This document shows, one piece after another, positions 49,363-58,983 of a stretch of 64,000 bases of DNA (the stretch's first letter is position 1; each line of letters opens with the position of its first letter). The notes under the pieces are model-generated. The model saw only the letters and a list, made by a program, of their open reading frames with translations. It had not been told where the DNA came from and did no database searches. The DNA comes from Mycolicibacterium sp. CBMA 247 (GTDB lineage Bacteria; Actinomycetota; Actinomycetes; Mycobacteriales; Mycobacteriaceae): contig NZ_VTGX01000001.1 in the NCBI RefSeq assembly GCF_009729095.1, positions 1,798,001 to 1,862,000 on the forward strand, in the 5' to 3' direction. A program made the position numbers and the translations under genes.

Positions 49363-50808
49363 TCAGGCCAGGTTGAGGAACGTCGATTGGGTCTCGGTGA
49401 AGCCGTCGATCGAGTACTCACCGAGCTCGCGGCCCCAGCCGCTCATGCCGAAGCCGCCCCAAGGAGTACCCGGATCAATCAGCGGAAGCTGGTTGACGAA
49501 CACGGTACCGAAGCGCAGACGGGGCGGGACGGTGTGCGCGGTGACGAGGTCCTTGGTCCACAGCACCGCCACCAGTCCGTAGTCGGTGTCGTTCGCGCGG
49601 GTGACAACCTCGTCCATATCGTCGTACGCCATGACCGAAAGGACTGGACCAAAGATTTCCTCGCGTGCGATCGTCATGTCGTCACGCACCCCAGCAAAGA
49701 CCGTGGGCCGGTAGAAAAACCCATTTGCAAGGTCACCGTCGACGCGTGCGCCGCCGGTGACGAGCTCCGCTCCTTGACTCCGACCGGTCTCCACGAACGA
49801 CGCCACCCGGTCGAGGTGTTCCTGAGACACCAAAGGTCCAACGATCGTGTTCGGGTCCTGCCCCGGACCGATCGGCAGGGAGTCCGCGGCGGCCGCGAGC
49901 TTCGAGGTGAACTCATCTACCCGCGAGCTGTGTACGAAGAAGCGGGTGTACGCGCCGCAGGCCTGCCCCGTGTTGAATACGGCTCCCTGCAGGTTGCCCG
50001 TCACGGCGGCGTCGATGTCGGCGTCGGCGCACACGATGCTGGGCGCCTTGCCGCCGAGCTCGAGAGTCGTCCGCTTGAAGTCGTCGGCGGCGGTGCGTGC
50101 GATGTGCTGACCGACCTCAGTTGAGCCGGTGAACGAGACCTTGTCGACCCCACGGTGAGCCACGAGGGCCTTGCCCACTTCTGGCCCCCCGGTCAGAAGG
50201 TTCACCACACCTGACGGAACTCCAGCCGCGCGGCAGATCTCGACGAGTCGCACGGTCGACAACGGAGTCTGCTCGGCGGGCTTGAGGATGACCGCGTTGC
50301 CGGTCGCGAGCGCGGGGGCTAGCTTCCAGGCGGCGATGGCCAGGGGGAAGTTCCACGGCGTGATGAGCGCGCACACCCCCAGCGGCACCCGGCGCTGGTA
50401 GGCCATGTTGCCGGGGATCGAGATCGGGGAGACCTTGCCCTGGATCTTGGTCGCAAACCCGGCGTAATAGCGGAAAACCTGAGCCGCGAGCGGCAGCGTG
50501 ATGCCCGAGCTCACGAAGGACGGTTGCCCTTGGTCGAGCGTCTCGAGGGCCGCGATCTCCGCGGCATCGCGCTCGAGCAGCTCGGCGATGCGCCACAACA
50601 GCTGTCCCCGCTGGTCCGGCGTCATGCCCTGCCAGGCGTCAGACTCGAACCCCGACCGGGCAGCGGACACGGCGGCGTTCACGTCGGCGACCGTGGCCTC
50701 GGCGAAAGTGCCGATCACCGTGTTGGTTGCGGGATCGACGGTTTCGCTGGTCGCTCCGTCAGCCGCCGGGACCCACTCGTCCGCGATCAACAGCTGCGTG
50801 CTCCGCAT
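49363..50808 (-). CDS. NAD(P)-dependent aldehyde dehydrogenase
   Basis: 481 residues, full aldehyde dehydrogenase domain. Catalytic Cys284 (Gly-Gln-Ala-Cys-Gly-Ala), general base Glu250 (Leu-Glu-Leu-Gly-Gly-Lys), Asn153 and Lys176 are all present. GGAGGAGA three bases before the ATG is a strong ribosome site. Betaine-aldehyde/aromatic-aldehyde type by length. It is divergent from the IclR gene over a 226-base region with a palindromic operator, so it is probably co-regulated with the meta-cleavage cluster, oxidising an aldehyde released early in the pathway. Exact substrate unknown. Confidence 0.9.
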   Translation of the reverse strand: MRSTQLLIADEWVPAADGATSETVDPATNTVIGTFAEATVADVNAAVSAARSGFESDAWQGMTPDQRGQLLWRIAELLERDAAEIAALETLDQGQPSFVSSGITLPLAAQVFRYYAGFATKIQGKVSPISIPGNMAYQRRVPLGVCALITPWNFPLAIAAWKLAPALATGNAVILKPAEQTPLSTVRLVEICRAAGVPSGVVNLLTGGPEVGKALVAHRGVDKVSFTGSTEVGQHIARTAADDFKRTTLELGGKAPSIVCADADIDAAVTGNLQGAVFNTGQACGAYTRFFVHSSRVDEFTSKLAAAADSLPIGPGQDPNTIVGPLVSQEHLDRVASFVETGRSQGAELVTGGARVDGDLANGFFYRPTVFAGVRDDMTIAREEIFGPVLSVMAYDDMDEVVTRANDTDYGLVAVLWTKDLVTAHTVPPRLRFGTVFVNQLPLIDPGTPWGGFGMSGWGRELGEYSIDGFTETQSTFLNLA

Positions 50809-50965
50809 GTTCTCTCCTCCGTGTACGTGGCCTCGATTCCCAGTCAATCTGCCAGCTCCCGCACCGCCTCCTGCGCCATCGTTTCGGTCACCGAACCCCC
50901 ACCACACGAGTTCGCCGCACGTTGAACGCGCGTTGCAGTTCCATTGCTCGACTAGACGGATCGAC

Positions 50966-50979
50966 TATCCAATTGGATA
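50966..50979. promoter_or_regulatory. Perfect 14-base palindrome, candidate IclR operator
   Basis: TATCC-AATT-GGATA, 55 bases before the IclR ATG and in the shared region with the aldehyde dehydrogenase gene. Length and symmetry fit an IclR dimer site. No consensus for this regulator is known to me. Confidence 0.55.
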
Positions 50980-51034
50980 CTCCATGTGATGAGCGTAACA
51001 ACCGAGGCTCGCAACGATCAGAAGGAGCTGCGCG

Positions 51035-51862
51035 ATGAGCATCTCGATAGGCGAGCCGAGCACGACAGCCCAGGCGGCGAGCACCATTCCCAACTCCGTC
51101 TTGGGCAAAGCGTTCTCGATCCTGTCCGCCTTCGATGACGACAGCGACACACTGCGGCTCGTCGACCTGAGCCAGCGCAGCGGGGTTCCCAAGCCGTCGG
51201 TCTACCGGCTGGCCCAGGAACTCGTGTCGCTCGGCATGCTCGAACGCTCGGGCAACGCCTACCGCATCGGCTTCAACGTGTTCGCGTTGAGCCAGCGCGT
51301 CAGCTCAGCCTCATTGCTGCACAAGGTCGGCCGGCCGGTCCTCGTCGACCTCGTGGCCATGACTCGCGGCACGGCGCATCTCGCCGTGCTCGACGGCAAG
51401 GTGACCTATTACCTGGAGAAACTGGGCGGCACGCGCAGCGTCCACGCCCTCTCGCGCGTCGGTGGACACCTCCCCCTGACCTGCACGGCCTCGGGCAAGC
51501 TTTTGCTCGCCATGTCGCCCCGGTCCGATCAGCTGCTCGACGAGGTCCTGGCCGACCGGTTCCCGCGCCTCACACCGCACAGTCCGCACGACCGCGCCCT
51601 CCTGCGCCGCGAGATGGACGCCATCCGCTCGAACCGGCTCGCGACGGAGCGCGAGGAGGCGCTCATGGGGTTCAAAAGCTTCGCCGTGCCGATCTACGAC
51701 GGTGGCGACGAGGCCATCGCCGCACTGTCACTCACCGTCCCGATCTCACACACCGGCGACACAGCCCTGGTCAAGACGCTTCGTCTCGCGTCCGCAGGAA
51801 TCACCCGGCAGCACACGAGGCTCGCGATGAGCGACGCGTGGGACCGCCGACACCTCGCCTGA
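51035..51862 (+). CDS. IclR-family regulator of the meta-cleavage cluster
   Basis: 275 residues. Winged helix (about 18-80; Ser-Val-Leu-Gly-Lys-Ala, Val-Pro-Lys-Pro-Ser-Val-Tyr-Arg-Leu) and IclR effector domain (about 85-260) with Cys-Thr-Ala-Ser-Gly-Lys near 149. AGAAGGAG before the ATG supports the start. IclR proteins often control aromatic catabolism (MhpR, PcaR, PobR types), and this one heads the plus-strand arm. Its winged helix closely resembles that in the decayed IclR copy at 58606-58983, so the cluster once had two related regulators. Confidence 0.9.
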   Translation: MSISIGEPSTTAQAASTIPNSVLGKAFSILSAFDDDSDTLRLVDLSQRSGVPKPSVYRLAQELVSLGMLERSGNAYRIGFNVFALSQRVSSASLLHKVGRPVLVDLVAMTRGTAHLAVLDGKVTYYLEKLGGTRSVHALSRVGGHLPLTCTASGKLLLAMSPRSDQLLDEVLADRFPRLTPHSPHDRALLRREMDAIRSNRLATEREEALMGFKSFAVPIYDGGDEAIAALSLTVPISHTGDTALVKTLRLASAGITRQHTRLAMSDAWDRRHLA

Positions 51863-52020
51863 GCGGATATCGCTGAACGGAACTTCATCGTGTACGTGGT
51901 GCCCCGCTCGTGTGAAGGTGGCGACGACGACCGCGACATGTCGCGCCGCGCGCGCTCGTGACGCTCCGGCTGTCGTCCGACACGGGTCGACCCGGTCGAG
52001 GTCCAGCAAATGAGGTCAGC

Positions 52021-52974
52021 ATGAGCACCGCCACGAAGGTCGCCATCATCGGCTCCGGCAACATCGGAACCGACCTGATGATCAAGGTCGGCCGATCACC
52101 CCACCTCAAGATGGGCGCGATGGTCGGCATCGACCCCGGCTCCGACGGGCTGGCCCGCGCCCGCTCGATCGGCGTCCCGGTCACGCACGAGGGCGTCGAG
52201 GGCCTGATCGCCCTGCCCGGATTCAATGAGATCGAACTCGTCTTCGACGCCACCTCGGCAGAGGCCCACAAGTCCAACGCCGCCCGGCTCGAGACCTTCG
52301 GCAAGACGATGATCGACCTCACGCCCGCCGCGATCGGCCCGTTCGTCATCCCGGCCGTCAACCTCGAGCAGCACCTCGACGCACGCAACGTCAACATGGT
52401 CACCTGTGGCGGCCAGGCCACAATCCCCGCGGTGGCCGCCATAAACCGCGTCCTACCCGTCGCGTACGCCGAGATCGTCGCCTCGATCGCATCACGCTCG
52501 GCCGGCCCGGGCACGCGCGCCAACATCGACGAGTTCACCGAGACGACCGCCGCGGCCATCACCTCTGTCGGCGGGGCGGCCCGCGGCAAGGCGATCATCA
52601 TTCTCAACCCGGCCGAGCCCCCGCTCATCATGCGCGACACCGTCTTTGCGCTCGTCGTCGCCGACGGTGAGCCCGATGTCGCCGAGCGCATAAACGCCTC
52701 GGTCCAGTCGATGGTGGCCGATGTAGCCGAGTACGTCCCGGGATACCGCATGAAGCAGGAAGTGCAGGTGACAGTGATCCCGCGCGACCAACCGGTCGAG
52801 ACCCTGCTCGCCGATCCGTCGTCCCCCCGGCCCACCCACCAGGTCTCGGTCTTCCTCGAGGTCGAGGGCGCCGCCGACTACCTACCCGCGTTCGCCGGGA
52901 ACCTCGACATCATGACCTCGGCCGGCATCCAGGTCGCCGAGCGATTCGCAGCCCGGAAGGCCACCGTTCGATGA
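52021..52974 (+). CDS. Acylating acetaldehyde/propionaldehyde dehydrogenase
   Basis: 317 residues, MhpF/BphJ/HsaG family. N-terminal Rossmann motif Gly-Ser-Gly-Asn-Ile-Gly, catalytic Cys129 in [11 protein letters not shown], and an Asn-Pro-Ala-Glu-Pro-Pro segment near 200. It takes the aldehyde channelled from the aldolase and makes acetyl-CoA or propionyl-CoA with NAD. The ATG at 52021 follows GAGGT; the stop overlaps the aldolase start by four bases. The 158 bases before it, after the IclR stop, show no gene. Confidence 0.94.
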   Translation: MSTATKVAIIGSGNIGTDLMIKVGRSPHLKMGAMVGIDPGSDGLARARSIGVPVTHEGVEGLIALPGFNEIELVFDATSAEAHKSNAARLETFGKTMIDLTPAAIGPFVIPAVNLEQHLDARNVNMVTCGGQATIPAVAAINRVLPVAYAEIVASIASRSAGPGTRANIDEFTETTAAAITSVGGAARGKAIIILNPAEPPLIMRDTVFALVVADGEPDVAERINASVQSMVADVAEYVPGYRMKQEVQVTVIPRDQPVETLLADPSSPRPTHQVSVFLEVEGAADYLPAFAGNLDIMTSAGIQVAERFAARKATVR

Positions 52975-53996
52975 GCACACCGATCTACATCCAGGACGTC
53001 ACCCTGCGCGACGGGATGCACGCCGTGCGCCACCGCATCAGCCCGGCCGACGTCAAGCGCATCGTCATCGCCCTCGATGATGCCGGTGTCGACGCGATCG
53101 AGGTCGCCCACGGCGACGGCCTCGCCGGGTCCTCGGTCAATTACGGGCCCGGATCCAACTCGGACTGGGAGTGGATCGAGGCTGCCGCGTCGGTGATCCA
53201 AAACGCAACGCTCACAACGCTTCTCCTGCCGGGCGTCGGCACGATCCACGACCTGAAGCGGGCCTACGCACTCGGCGTCCGCTCGGTCCGCGTGGCGACC
53301 CACTGCACCGAGGCCGACATCTCCGCCCAGCACATCGCCGCAGCCCGGGAGATCGGCATGGACGTCTCCGGCTTCCTGATGCTGTCGCACATGGTCGAGC
53401 CCGACAAGCTCGCACAGCAGGCCAAGTTGATGGAGTCCTACGGCGCGCAGTGCGTATACGTGACCGACTCGGGCGGACGCTTGACCATGAATGGTGTCGC
53501 CGCACGCGTCAAGGCCTATCGCGATGTGCTCGAAGCCGATACCCAGATCGGCATCCACGCGCATGAGAATCTGTCTCTGTCGGTCGCGAACTCGCTCGTC
53601 GCGGTCGAGCACGGGGTCTATCGGGTCGATGCCTCACTCGCAGGTCACGGCGCCGGCGCCGGCAACTGCCCCATCGAGGCGTTCATCGCCGCCGCGAACC
53701 TCTCCGACCTCAAGCACGGTAGCGATCTGTTCAAGCTCCAGGACGCCGCCGACGACATCGTCCGCCCGCTGCAGGACCGGCCGGTGCGCGTCGATCGGGA
53801 GACCCTCACGCTCGGCTATGCCGGCGTCTACTCCAGCTTCCTGCGGCATGCGGAGAACGCCTCGTCGCAATACGGGGTGGACGTGCGGGATCTGCTCATG
53901 GAGTGCGGCCGTCGCCGGCTCGTCGGCGGCCAGGAGGACATGATCATCGACATCGCGCTGACGCTCGTCGCGCGGAAGCAGGCCCAGCCGGCGTGA
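52971..53996 (+). CDS. 4-hydroxy-2-oxovalerate aldolase
   Basis: 341 residues, MhpE/BphI/HsaF family. HMGL-like TIM barrel with Thr-Leu-Arg-Asp-Gly-Met-His (Arg13, Asp14), Ala-His-Gly-Asp-Gly-Leu near 47 and the metal-binding His-Ala-His near 199, plus the C-terminal DRE-TIM communication domain. It splits the hydroxy-oxoacid from ring cleavage into pyruvate and an aldehyde that is channelled to the dehydrogenase encoded just upstream. Overlaps of four bases on both sides. Confidence 0.94.
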   Translation: MSTPIYIQDVTLRDGMHAVRHRISPADVKRIVIALDDAGVDAIEVAHGDGLAGSSVNYGPGSNSDWEWIEAAASVIQNATLTTLLLPGVGTIHDLKRAYALGVRSVRVATHCTEADISAQHIAAAREIGMDVSGFLMLSHMVEPDKLAQQAKLMESYGAQCVYVTDSGGRLTMNGVAARVKAYRDVLEADTQIGIHAHENLSLSVANSLVAVEHGVYRVDASLAGHGAGAGNCPIEAFIAAANLSDLKHGSDLFKLQDAADDIVRPLQDRPVRVDRETLTLGYAGVYSSFLRHAENASSQYGVDVRDLLMECGRRRLVGGQEDMIIDIALTLVARKQAQPA

Positions 53997-55546
53997 CACC
54001 CGGGCAGTCGGTCGCCGAGCTCGTCGAGCGGCGCGCACAGGCCGACCCGGACGGAGAGTTGATCCGCCGGGTCGGCGGCCCGGCCCTCACCGCCGGTGCG
54101 CTACTCGAGCGCGCGGTCCAATTCGCCGGCTGCCTCGCGTCGGTGGTCGGACCGGGCGGCACCGTTGCGACGGCAGTCCCGTCGGGCCCCGAAGCGGCCG
54201 CGCTGACCACAGCGATCTCGTGGCTCGGAGCTGTCGAGCTGCCGGTTCCGGTCGGCCTGGACTCGGCGCTCGCGCGCACCTTGGCACGATCGGCCGGCTG
54301 CGCGACGACCGTGGCCGTGCCGGACCGGCTCGATCTCGAACCCCACCTGCTCGACCTCGGGCACCACCCGCGACGACCGCTGCTGACGATCGCCGGTAGG
54401 CGCGCCGGGGTCCCCGGCATCGACGAGCTGACTGCGGCGCCCGCGCCACGCAGGCGTCCCACGCTCGAGGAGCCAACCGCCGTCATGATCACTTCTGGCA
54501 CGGGCGGACGACCCAAGGGTGCCCTTCTGCCCAACGGTGCCGCGGTCGGGCAGGCGAAGCGGGTCCGCCGCGCGATGGCTTACCAGGCCGACGACGTCCT
54601 GCTCAACGTTTTCCCGTGGCAGCACATCAACGCACGTCACGCCGCATTCCTGCCCGCCGTGCTGTCCGGCGCCCGACTCGTCGTCGACTCCTTCTCGGCG
54701 CGCCGCTTCTGGCACGCGGCGGTCGAGGAGCGGGTCACGGCGTTCAACTTCATGGGTTCCCTGTGCGTGATGCTGCTCGGCCAGCCGGCATCAGCGGCGG
54801 ACCGTACGCACCGCGTCCGCCAAGCCTACGGCGGACCTGCACCCACGTGGCTGTACCAGGCGGTGCGCGACCGCTTCGGAGTCGAGCTGCGCCAGGCCTA
54901 CGCGTGCACCGAGCTGGCCGACGTCGCGATCACCGGCCGCCAGGTTCGTCCCGGCGCTGCGGGCCCCGTGGTACCGGAGTACGAGCTGCGGGTTGTTGAC
55001 GACGACGGCGCACCGCTTGCGGACGGGAACATCGGTATGGTCCTCGTGCGGCCACGCCGCCGCTGGCTCACCTTCACCGAATACGTCGGCGATCCCGAGG
55101 CCACCCGCGCGGCCTGGCGCGACGGCTGGTTCGTGACCGGTGACCGCGGCCGACTCGACAACGGCTGGTTCCACCACGAGGGACGCGCGGACGACGTCGT
55201 CCGTCGGCGGGGCGTGACGATCGACGCTGAGCACCTCGAGCGGGTGGCGCTCTCCCATGTGGATGTCGAGGAAGCGGCTGCCGTCGGTGTCCCGTCCGAA
55301 CTGACGGAGGACGAGGTACTTCTCGTCGTCGTGCCACGCCCCGGCGCGCGCCCCGATCCCGCCGCGGTGCGTCGCCACTGCGCGGAGCACCTGCCGCGAC
55401 ATGCCGTGCCGCGCTTCGTGAGCGTCGAGGACACCCTGCCCCGGACCGGCAGCTTCAAGATCGTCCGCCGCACCCTGCGCGAGCGGGGCCTACCCCCGAC
55501 CGCGTGGGACGGCGACTCCCCAGCAACACCTCAGGAGACCCCGTGA
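53993..55546 (+). CDS. Acyl-/aryl-CoA ligase (AMP-forming)
   Basis: 517 residues from the GTG at 53993, which overlaps the aldolase stop (GTGA). Adenylate-forming motifs: [10 protein letters not shown] near 167 (slightly changed P-loop), Gly-Asp-Arg-Gly-Arg-Leu near 382, Arg-Arg-Gly-Val-Thr-Ile-Asp near 405 and the C-terminal Lys in Gly-Ser-Phe-Lys-Ile near 488. It would activate an aromatic or side-chain acid to its CoA thioester. In context it supplies the CoA-transferase and enoyl-CoA hydratase that follow. Specific substrate unknown. Confidence 0.87.
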   Translation: MTPGQSVAELVERRAQADPDGELIRRVGGPALTAGALLERAVQFAGCLASVVGPGGTVATAVPSGPEAAALTTAISWLGAVELPVPVGLDSALARTLARSAGCATTVAVPDRLDLEPHLLDLGHHPRRPLLTIAGRRAGVPGIDELTAAPAPRRRPTLEEPTAVMITSGTGGRPKGALLPNGAAVGQAKRVRRAMAYQADDVLLNVFPWQHINARHAAFLPAVLSGARLVVDSFSARRFWHAAVEERVTAFNFMGSLCVMLLGQPASAADRTHRVRQAYGGPAPTWLYQAVRDRFGVELRQAYACTELADVAITGRQVRPGAAGPVVPEYELRVVDDDGAPLADGNIGMVLVRPRRRWLTFTEYVGDPEATRAAWRDGWFVTGDRGRLDNGWFHHEGRADDVVRRRGVTIDAEHLERVALSHVDVEEAAAVGVPSELTEDEVLLVVVPRPGARPDPAAVRRHCAEHLPRHAVPRFVSVEDTLPRTGSFKIVRRTLRERGLPPTAWDGDSPATPQETP

Positions 55547-57813
55547 CCGCCCCCAACCTGCGAGTCCTCGACCTCACCGACCCTCTGGGCCACCAGGCGG
55601 CGCGGCTCTTCGTCGGTCTCGGTGCCGACGTCGTCCGTCTCGCCGTCAACGGCGAGACCTCGACGACCGCGGGCGCACTGCACTGGCACGCCGGCAAACG
55701 CACGCTGACCGTGGCCGACCTCGACCAACTCGACTCGACCGTCGCCGGCCTAGTGAACCGCGCCGACGTGGTGCTCGAGTCGGGACCTCGGGCCTCACTG
55801 CGCTCGCTCGCGCTGCGCGAAGCGGACCCTGATGCCTGGGCGCACGTCGCGCACGTCGTCGTCACGCCGTTCGGTCTGACCGGTCCGCGACGCGACTGGC
55901 TCGCCGATGACACCGTGCTGACGGCGGCCGGCGGGATGGCGTGGCTCGGCGGCGACCCGGGTCACGCTCCCGAGCCTCCACCCCGCGAGCAGGGAATACA
56001 GCTTGCCGGGACACACGCTGCGATCGGAGCCCTGCTGGCCCTGCACGCCCGGCGTCGCACCGGCGTGGGCCAGCTGGTGGAGATCTCCGCACAGGAGGCG
56101 ATCGCCGCGACGCTCGAGACAGGAGCGATCTCCTGGATCCACGGCCGGTCGGTTCCGGGCCGCACCTCCGGTGTCTACGGTCACGTCGCGCACCGCGTGT
56201 TCCGCGCCGCCGACGGGCACCTGGCCGGCGGCTACTCCGGCAGCCCGCGCATGTGGGACGACTTGCTCGCCTGGATGGCCGAGGAGGGCGAGGCCGAGGA
56301 TCTCACGGATGCGCATTGGCAGGACAACGAAGTGCGCTGGGCGGGCCGAGCCCACGTCGACGAGGTCGTGGCCCGCTTCGCTGCCCGCCGCTCCGCCCGG
56401 CCATTCGCCGAAGAGGCGCGACGACGCGCCCTGCCGTGGGCCGAGGTCGCGACCGGACCCACCCTGCTGGAGAACCCGCAACTGCTCGCCCGGCGTTTCT
56501 TCGTCGACCTCGACGGACCGGAGTCTGTGCGCGACGTCGGCCTGGGGTGGGAGTCTCCCGCCGTGCCGCGTCCCGTGCGGCTGGCCCCACCGCGCCCGAC
56601 GACGGCGGCCGACGCCTGGCCGGATCCGCCACCTGCCATTACGGACCGACCGCTGCGCTGCCGCGCCCGCACACAGCGCGGGGCCGCGCTAGACGGCGTC
56701 CGCGTCCTCGACCTGACATGGGTCCTCGCCGGCCCCTACGTCACCAAGACCCTCGGCGAGCACGGTGCGGAGATCATCAAGGTCGAGTCCCGGCACCGCA
56801 AGGACCCGACCCGCTTCGCCCCGTCGATGCGGCTGCGTCCGAATGCCGGCATCGACGACAGCGGCTACTTCCTGAACTTCAACCGCAACAAACGCAGCCT
56901 GGCACTCAACCTGCGCACCGAGTCAGGCCAGGACCTGCTTCGCCGGCTCGTGCCCGTCGTTGACGTCGTTGTCGAGAATTTCAGTCCCGGAGTCCTGGCG
57001 AAATGGGGCCTGGACTACCCCAACCTGCGCGAGCTGAACCCCGACGTCGTGCTCGTGTCCATGGCCGGTGTGGGCCAAACCGGCCCGTGGCGCACGGCAG
57101 TGACCTTCGCCGATACGCTCGCCGCGATGTCCGGCCTGACCGCCGAGACCGGACGAGTCGACCGCGCGCCCCAAGGTCTGACGTTCGGGCTGGGCGACAT
57201 GGTCGCGGCTAACGCTGCGGTAGTCGGCACGCTCGAACTGCTGCACCGCGGCCAGGGTGGCCACGTGGACCTGTCCCAGCTCGAGGCGATGGCGTCCCAC
57301 CTTGGTACTGCGCTGCTGGAGTCCCAGCTCCCGGCCGGACCGGCGCCGACCGCCCTGCCGCGCGTCATGCGGACCAGGGGCGAGGATCGCTGGCTCGCCG
57401 TCGGTGCGGTCACCGCCACGGTCTTGCGCGCGGCCCTTGACGACCTCGCCGTCGAGGCCGTGGGGCCGGACCCGCTCGACGACCTCGAGCGCCACGCTGT
57501 GACCCGCAACGCCGAGGACCTCGCCGTGCAGCTCCAGGCGCGGAGGGTCCCGGCCCACCCCGTCCGAGACGGTCGCGACCTGGTCGAACACGACCCCCAG
57601 CTGGCCGCCCGGCACTTCTATCCGGTCCTCGAGCATCCGCTGGCAGGGCCCGTCCGACACGAGGGGATCGTCGCGCGGCTCTCCGGCACGCCCGGTGGGT
57701 TGTGGGAGCCCGCGCCCCTGCTGGGCCAGCACACCGACCTTCTGCTCACCGAGCTGCTCGGACTCACCTCCGCGGAGCTGTCCGACCTGCGCGCCCAAGG
57801 AGTCCTCTCGTGA
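55543..57813 (+). CDS. Tandem class III CoA-transferase (two CaiB/BaiF domains in one chain)
   Basis: 756 residues, about twice the length of a usual family III CoA-transferase. Domain 1 (about 5-375) and domain 2 (about 383-756) both begin with a Val-Leu-Asp-Leu-Thr strand. Domain 2 keeps the catalytic Asp (Asp552 in Gly-Leu-Gly-Asp-Met), while at the matching place in domain 1 (near 150-156) I read Gln-Leu-Ala-Gly-Thr-His with no Asp, so domain 1 looks inactive. These enzymes normally act as interlocked dimers, so the fusion may be a built-in heterodimer. It would move CoA between pathway acids. GTGA overlaps join it to the ligase and the hydratase. Confidence 0.88.
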   Translation: MTAPNLRVLDLTDPLGHQAARLFVGLGADVVRLAVNGETSTTAGALHWHAGKRTLTVADLDQLDSTVAGLVNRADVVLESGPRASLRSLALREADPDAWAHVAHVVVTPFGLTGPRRDWLADDTVLTAAGGMAWLGGDPGHAPEPPPREQGIQLAGTHAAIGALLALHARRRTGVGQLVEISAQEAIAATLETGAISWIHGRSVPGRTSGVYGHVAHRVFRAADGHLAGGYSGSPRMWDDLLAWMAEEGEAEDLTDAHWQDNEVRWAGRAHVDEVVARFAARRSARPFAEEARRRALPWAEVATGPTLLENPQLLARRFFVDLDGPESVRDVGLGWESPAVPRPVRLAPPRPTTAADAWPDPPPAITDRPLRCRARTQRGAALDGVRVLDLTWVLAGPYVTKTLGEHGAEIIKVESRHRKDPTRFAPSMRLRPNAGIDDSGYFLNFNRNKRSLALNLRTESGQDLLRRLVPVVDVVVENFSPGVLAKWGLDYPNLRELNPDVVLVSMAGVGQTGPWRTAVTFADTLAAMSGLTAETGRVDRAPQGLTFGLGDMVAANAAVVGTLELLHRGQGGHVDLSQLEAMASHLGTALLESQLPAGPAPTALPRVMRTRGEDRWLAVGAVTATVLRAALDDLAVEAVGPDPLDDLERHAVTRNAEDLAVQLQARRVPAHPVRDGRDLVEHDPQLAARHFYPVLEHPLAGPVRHEGIVARLSGTPGGLWEPAPLLGQHTDLLLTELLGLTSAELSDLRAQGVLS

Positions 57814-58589
57814 CCACATCTGCACCCGTCGGCTTCCGGATCGAGCACGACGGACCCGTCGCGACCGTCGTCCTCGACCACGGCCGGGTCAACATCGTCG
57901 ACCCCGAGCTCATCGAGTCACTGCTGGAACACCTGCCCTCGATCCTCGACGACCCCGCGGTCCGCTGCGTCGTCGTCCGCGGTAAGGAGCGAATCTTCGT
58001 CGGCGGCGCGAACCTCACGGTCATGCGTCGCCTCGACCCCGACACCTACCGCGCAATGCGTCGATGGGTCGATGTCCAGCGCCTGATCGAGCTGGCTCCC
58101 AAGCCTGTCGTGGCCGCGCTCAACGGCCACGCTCTGGGCGGCGGAGCGGAGCTCGCGCTCGCGTGCGACCTGCGGATCCTGCACGCGCGGGCGACATTCG
58201 GCTTCCCCGAGACCGACCTCGGCATCTTCCCCGGCGCCGGTGGTTCCCAGAGGCTCCCTCGACTCATCGGATCCCACCGGGCCAAGCGGCTCATCATCGA
58301 CGCGACCCGGCTGAGCGCGCAGGACGCCCTGCGCGAGGGGCTCGTCGATCTCGTCGCCGACGGCGACTTCGACGAGGTTGTTACGCGCGAGGCCCGTCGC
58401 CTCGCCGCGCGCCCGACGGCGACGATCGGCCTCCTGAAAGCGGCGATCGACCGCGGTCGGGACCTGCCGATCGACGAGGCCATGCGCATCGAAGAGGAGT
58501 ACGTCATGCGCAACCTCGTGCTCGCGGATGCCGCCGAGGGTATCCAGGCCTTCCTCGACAAGCGCAACGCCCATTTCCAGGGAAGCTGA
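57810..58589 (+). CDS. Enoyl-CoA hydratase/isomerase family protein
   Basis: 259 residues, crotonase fold. Glu114 (Gly-Gly-Gly-Ala-Glu-Leu-Ala-Leu) and Glu134 (Phe-Pro-Glu-Thr-Asp-Leu-Gly-Ile-Phe-Pro-Gly-Ala-Gly-Gly) match the two catalytic glutamates of enoyl-CoA hydratase, so hydration of a double bond is expected. The GTG at 57810 overlaps the CoA-transferase stop. As the last gene of the plus-strand arm it probably processes an unsaturated side chain activated by the ligase or transferase, in the manner of phenylpropenoid breakdown; that is inference. Confidence 0.9.
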   Translation: MTTSAPVGFRIEHDGPVATVVLDHGRVNIVDPELIESLLEHLPSILDDPAVRCVVVRGKERIFVGGANLTVMRRLDPDTYRAMRRWVDVQRLIELAPKPVVAALNGHALGGGAELALACDLRILHARATFGFPETDLGIFPGAGGSQRLPRLIGSHRAKRLIIDATRLSAQDALREGLVDLVADGDFDEVVTREARRLAARPTATIGLLKAAIDRGRDLPIDEAMRIEEEYVMRNLVLADAAEGIQAFLDKRNAHFQGS

Positions 58590-58605
58590 CGGCGCACCGG
58601 CACCG

Positions 58606-58983
58606 TCAGTTGATGACGTGCTGCGCCGAGACCTTCTGGCTCACTGAGTGCAGCACCGCGGCGTGGCGCATCAGATCAGCCCGGACGACGACGTCCTCGA
58701 CAAGCGAAGACTGGCCGAAGGCCAGGAACACCTTGCCGGTCGCGGTCGAGTGCAGCTGGAGTCGCCCCGCAATCCGGTATTGCATTCCGGCGCGCTCGAG
58801 CATCCCCCACCTCAACAGCTCCTGGTTGAGGCGATACACCGTGGCCTACGGGATGCTCGTGCGCGCGGTGATCTCGGTGAGCGTCAAGCCGTCGTCGAGG
58901 TCGAACGACTCCAGGATGAGTCGCGCCTTACCGAGCACGCTGTTGGTGCCGGTGGCCTTGTCATCGTCGTCGACTTCCGGCAC
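58606..58983 (-). pseudogene. Decayed IclR-family regulator
   Basis: Reading from a GTG at 58983, the sequence follows an IclR winged helix (Asn-Ser-Val-Leu-Gly-Lys-Ala, Ile-Leu-Glu-Ser-Phe-Asp, Thr-Ser-Ile-Pro), meets an in-frame TAG at 58848-58846, then continues in the same frame with Val-Tyr-Arg-Leu-Asn-Gln-Glu-Leu and Gly-Met-Leu-Glu-Arg. After Tyr-Arg-Ile it jumps directly to the effector-domain motif Leu-His-Ser-Thr-Ala-Thr-Gly-Lys, so about 75 codons are missing, and it ends early. Both an internal deletion and a stop codon mark it as non-functional. It overlaps the end of the M20-like gene by 23 bases. Confidence 0.85.
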
